Below, piece after piece: positions 62,001 through 64,000 of a stretch of 64,000 nucleotides of DNA (the first letter of the stretch is position 1; each line of letters opens with the position of its first letter). Under the pieces are notes generated by a model, which saw only the letters and a list, made by a program, of their open reading frames with translations, was not told the DNA's origin and made no database searches. This DNA is from Thiobius zoothamnicola (GTDB taxonomy: Bacteria; Pseudomonadota; Gammaproteobacteria; Chromatiales; Chromatiaceae). The stretch spans positions 992,001-1,056,000 of the forward strand of contig OY782758.1 in the NCBI GenBank assembly GCA_963678215.1, in the 5' to 3' direction. A program made the translations under genes and the position numbers.

Positions 62001-62475
62001 CAAACAAGGCGAACAACCACAACTTGATCGACCACTTGATCATGGCGCGGAAATTGACCTGCACATCCCCGCACGACTACCAGACGATTACCTGCCTGAC
62101 GTGCACATACGGCTGATCCAATACAAACGGATCGCCTCCGCTGAATCCGCAGAAGCACTCAAGGAACTGAAAGTGGAAATGATCGACCGGTTTGGTTTAC
62201 TGCCAGAACCCGCAACTCATCTGTTCGATATCACCGAACTCAAACTCAAAATAAGTCATTTAGGCATTCGCAAGATTGAAGCCGGGCCGCACAACGGGCG
62301 TATTTTATTTGACAACCAACCTCAAATAGACCCGGCCAAACTGATCCAACTCATCCAAACAAAACCACAAACCTTCAAACTGGAAGGTGGTGACAAATTG
62401 AAATTCCAAATGGATATGCCAGAACCGACGACCCGCATCCAGAAAATCACCGAATTACTGCAGCAAATCATCTGA
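59056..62475 (+). CDS. mfd: Transcription-repair coupling factor Mfd
   Basis: The 1139-residue protein pushes stalled RNA polymerase off DNA and recruits UvrA. It shows the UvrB-like N-terminal domains, the CarD-like polymerase interaction domain (SPVVHEEHGVGRYLGL), the RecG-like translocase with Walker A GDVGFGKT at 624-631 and DEEH box, the LRGRVGRS motif, and the C-terminal autoinhibitory domain. Full length. The start follows a gap of about 425 nt from soxX. Confidence 0.97.
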   Translation: MFSPLNPSLNATSSHWGSCHGAALSLTLSRIATRHQGPLLLITPDVQSAIHFMDELRFFLGASTLPIVLFPDWETLPYDIFSPLPELISQRLLTLHQLRALQQGIVIAPVATLMQRILPAEFLDTHSLVLTKGQNIDFDRFRRNLEQAGYRVVSQVMSHGEFAVRGSLIDLFPMGSDTPLRIDLFDNEVDSIRTFDAETQRTIDKIDHIALLPAREFPMDKTAISRFRSAWREYFSGDPQRSLIYRDISENQLPGGIEYYLPLFFTQTATLFDYLPNNTLVAHSHRLTQQAETFFHQVNERYEQRRHDVERPLLAPTTLYLSAKQLTQQIERFTQIQHQPEPSSAGENCDHQPLPPLNLQAKATDPAAGLRTFIHQASQKTLLVAETTGRREALIETLGNLKLKPDIVDGWQAFLEQNNPLCITTAPLEQGLWLNQPAIAVIPETLLLGERVKQRRQRKSADADQIVRNLTELQTGSPVVHEEHGVGRYLGLQTLEIGGMVTEFLTLEYARQDKLYVPVSSLHLISRYTGASPENAPLHRLGSDQWEKAKRKAAQRAHDVAAELLDIYARREAQQGHALPGPDQDYRRFAAEFAFEETPDQSNAIAAIIQDMTSPRPMDRVICGDVGFGKTEVAMRAAFIAANHGRQVAVLVPTTLLAQQHYQNFADRFADWPIKIAGLSRFRSPKEVTTITRKLADGDMDIVVGTHKLLNQHIKFKDLGLVIIDEEHRFGVRHKERLKAMRAEVDILTLTATPIPRTLNMAMAGMRDLSIIATPPAARHPIKTFVSQWNDAQIAEACQREISRGGQIYLLHNEVSTIEKTTQQIRQLVPHARVEFAHGQMRERELERIMRDFYHQRFNILVCTTIIESGIDVPSANTIIINRADKLGLAQLHQLRGRVGRSHHRAYAYLITPPPKAITQDARKRLEAIESLEDLGAGFTLATHDLEIRGAGELLGDEQSGQIHEIGFTLYTEMLEQAVQSIKQGEQPQLDRPLDHGAEIDLHIPARLPDDYLPDVHIRLIQYKRIASAESAEALKELKVEMIDRFGLLPEPATHLFDITELKLKISHLGIRKIEAGPHNGRILFDNQPQIDPAKLIQLIQTKPQTFKLEGGDKLKFQMDMPEPTTRIQKITELLQQII

Positions 62476-62654
62476 CAAACACCGAAAGCGTTAGGACTTA
62501 TTACACATCTGCATTCAGCATGGGAAATTTGAACTCCACCTATAACGGAAATAGATGATAGAATGCGAAGTTATTGACTGAAAGATGCCAAACGAATTTT
62601 GGCTGATACACAAGCAAAAGGATGGCCAACCCCGTAAAATGACGAAAAACCACA

Positions 62655-63962
62655 ATGACCGGCCAACAAACAAACGGCATCAACACAACCCGGCAACAAA
62701 ATAATAAACTCGCCATCATCGGATTAGGCTATGTCGGTCTGCCACTCGCGGTCGAATTTGGCAAAAAGAGGCCGACCATTGGCTTCGACATCAACGCTAA
62801 TCGCATTGCTGAATTAAAAAACGGCCAGGATCACACCCTGGAAGTCGCACCAGACGAATTGCAACAAGCAACTCACCTGACCTACACGGATCAACTGGAT
62901 GAACTGCGCGACGCCAACGTCTTCATCGTCACGGTGCCCACGCCAATTGATGCGCACAAACGCCCCGACCTGACGCCGTTGCTCAAGGCCAGCGAAAACC
63001 TGGGCAAAATCATCAAGCGCGGCGATATTGTAATCTACGAATCCACCGTCTATCCCGGCGCGACTGAAGAGGAATGCATCCCGGTCATTGAACGGGTATC
63101 CGGCCTGACCTACAACCAGGACTTTTATGCGGGCTACTCGCCGGAGCGGATCAATCCGGGCGACAAGGAACATCGCGTCACCACGATCAAAAAAGTGACT
63201 TCTGGATCAACGCCTGAAGTGGCGGATTGGGTGGATAATCTGTACCGGACGATTATCACCGCAGGAACACACAAGGCCGAAAGCATCCAAGTTGCCGAAG
63301 CCGCCAAAGTGATTGAAAACACTCAGCGAGATTTAAATATCGCCTTGATGAACGAACTGGCGATTATCTTCAACCGTATGGGTATTGATACCGAAGCGGT
63401 TTTACGGGCCGCTGGCACCAAATGGAACTTTCTGCCCTTCCGCCCCGGCTTGGTCGGTGGGCACTGCATCGGCGTGGATCCGTATTATCTGACCCACAAG
63501 GCGCAATCACTCGGCTACCAACCGGAAGTGATCCTGGCGGGTCGGCGCATTAATGATGGCATGGGAGCCTATGTGGTCTCCCAACTGGTCAAGGCAATGG
63601 TCAAAAAACGTATCCAGGTCGAAGGCGCCAAAGTGCTGGTGATGGGCTTGGCGTTCAAGGAAAACTGCCCCGACCTGCGCAATACGCGCGTGGTGGACAT
63701 ACTGGATGAACTGAACGAATACCATATCCAGGCGGATGTGTATGACCCCTGGGTATCGGCTGAAGAAGCGCAACGGGAATACGGAGTAACGCCTGTGCCG
63801 GAGCCATCGGGAAATCATTATGATGCCATCATATTAGCGGTGGCTCATCAACAGTTTCGGGAGGTGGGGGCTTTAGCTATGCGTAACTTCGGAAAGTTAA
63901 ATCATGTTTTTTATGATTTGAAATCAGTGTTTCCGGTCGAAATAACAGACTTGAGGTTGTGA
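62655..63962 (+). CDS. UDP-sugar 6-dehydrogenase (TviB/WbpA-WbpO type)
   Basis: The 435-residue UDP-glucose/GDP-mannose dehydrogenase family enzyme has the NAD motif IIGLGYVGLPLA, the VPTPID segment, and the catalytic Cys271 in GGHCIGVDPYYL. Its closest family type is the UDP-N-acetyl-galactosamine/glucosamine dehydrogenase (TviB) that makes uronic acids for capsule or O-antigen. It probably starts a polysaccharide locus that continues beyond the right edge. Confidence 0.9.
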   Translation: MTGQQTNGINTTRQQNNKLAIIGLGYVGLPLAVEFGKKRPTIGFDINANRIAELKNGQDHTLEVAPDELQQATHLTYTDQLDELRDANVFIVTVPTPIDAHKRPDLTPLLKASENLGKIIKRGDIVIYESTVYPGATEEECIPVIERVSGLTYNQDFYAGYSPERINPGDKEHRVTTIKKVTSGSTPEVADWVDNLYRTIITAGTHKAESIQVAEAAKVIENTQRDLNIALMNELAIIFNRMGIDTEAVLRAAGTKWNFLPFRPGLVGGHCIGVDPYYLTHKAQSLGYQPEVILAGRRINDGMGAYVVSQLVKAMVKKRIQVEGAKVLVMGLAFKENCPDLRNTRVVDILDELNEYHIQADVYDPWVSAEEAQREYGVTPVPEPSGNHYDAIILAVAHQQFREVGALAMRNFGKLNHVFYDLKSVFPVEITDLRL

Positions 63963-64000
63963 TTTTTCCTGACTTCACCAAGCCCCGTGCAACATGACAG

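Noticed and set aside
1..64000. CRISPR arrays, tRNA and rRNA genes
   Set aside because: No regularly spaced direct repeats were seen, and no tRNA cloverleaf or rRNA segment was recognised in the gaps.

Overview
The window reads as chromosomal DNA of a gammaproteobacterium that oxidises reduced sulfur. Several gene orders match that class (pepP-ubiH-ubiI behind ygfB, lapA-lapB-pyrF, plsX-fabH-fabG-acpP-fabF, rpoN-hpf-ptsN-rapZ, lptC-lptA-lptB), and a soxXYZA operon points to thiosulfate oxidation. A Thiothrix-like member of the Thiotrichales is a reasonable guess, but it is inference from gene content only.

Layout. 1-7,000: leftward trpF-trpB-trpA-accD-folC-dedD-cvpA operon (cvpA cut by the window edge), then galU-pncC. 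7,100-10,800: msrQ-yajL, leftward folB-folK, plsY and an orphan 145-codon gene. 10,900-15,700: leftward rpoN-hpf-ptsN-hprK-rapZ-EIIA(Man)-HPr, a regulatory phosphotransferase set with no sugar permease and a short HPr kinase. 15,800-24,600: an SDR, lapAB-pyrF, yggT, a chorismate lyase-like gene, an MFS transporter, a KamA-family radical SAM enzyme, a SHOCT protein and a small TA-flanked MITE-like element. 24,600-28,900: ubiI/ubiH/pepP/ygfB.

29,093-38,137 holds a compact, unusual nonribosomal peptide synthetase locus of two genes. The first encodes TubC-type docking domain, condensation domain and carrier protein. The second encodes acyl-AMP ligase, carrier, sulfotransferase, heterocyclisation domain, cysteine-type adenylation domain, carrier, oxidase and an acidic tail. 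The docking logic suggests that the second protein acts before the first. The chemistry read from the domains is loading of an acid, possible sulfation, and addition of a cysteine-derived thiazole. No thioesterase is visible, and the condensation domain has Leu in place of its catalytic His. I do not recognise a characterised cluster with this layout.

38,235-40,546 looks like an integron-type array without an integrase (a CALIN). Three cassettes of 750-790 bp lie in one orientation, each ending in an attC-like folded site: a methyltransferase, a higBA toxin-antitoxin, and a DUF2778/Tlde1-like peptidoglycan-targeting effector with a frameshifted lipoprotein that could be its immunity protein. 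A 159-bp palindromic element and a small membrane protein gene follow, the latter abutted at its stop codon by an intact IS630-family element with an apparent -1 frameshift signal.

42,300-64,000: dsbC-like, HupE/UreJ-like, DUF2147, folA, a VOC protein, uppP, the leftward yceD-rpmF-plsX-fabH-fabG-acpP-fabF-pabC lipid operon (fabD absent, pabC without a normal start codon), lptCAB, a rhodanese, a lipid A acyltransferase, soxXYZA (no soxB in view), mfd and a UDP-sugar dehydrogenase.
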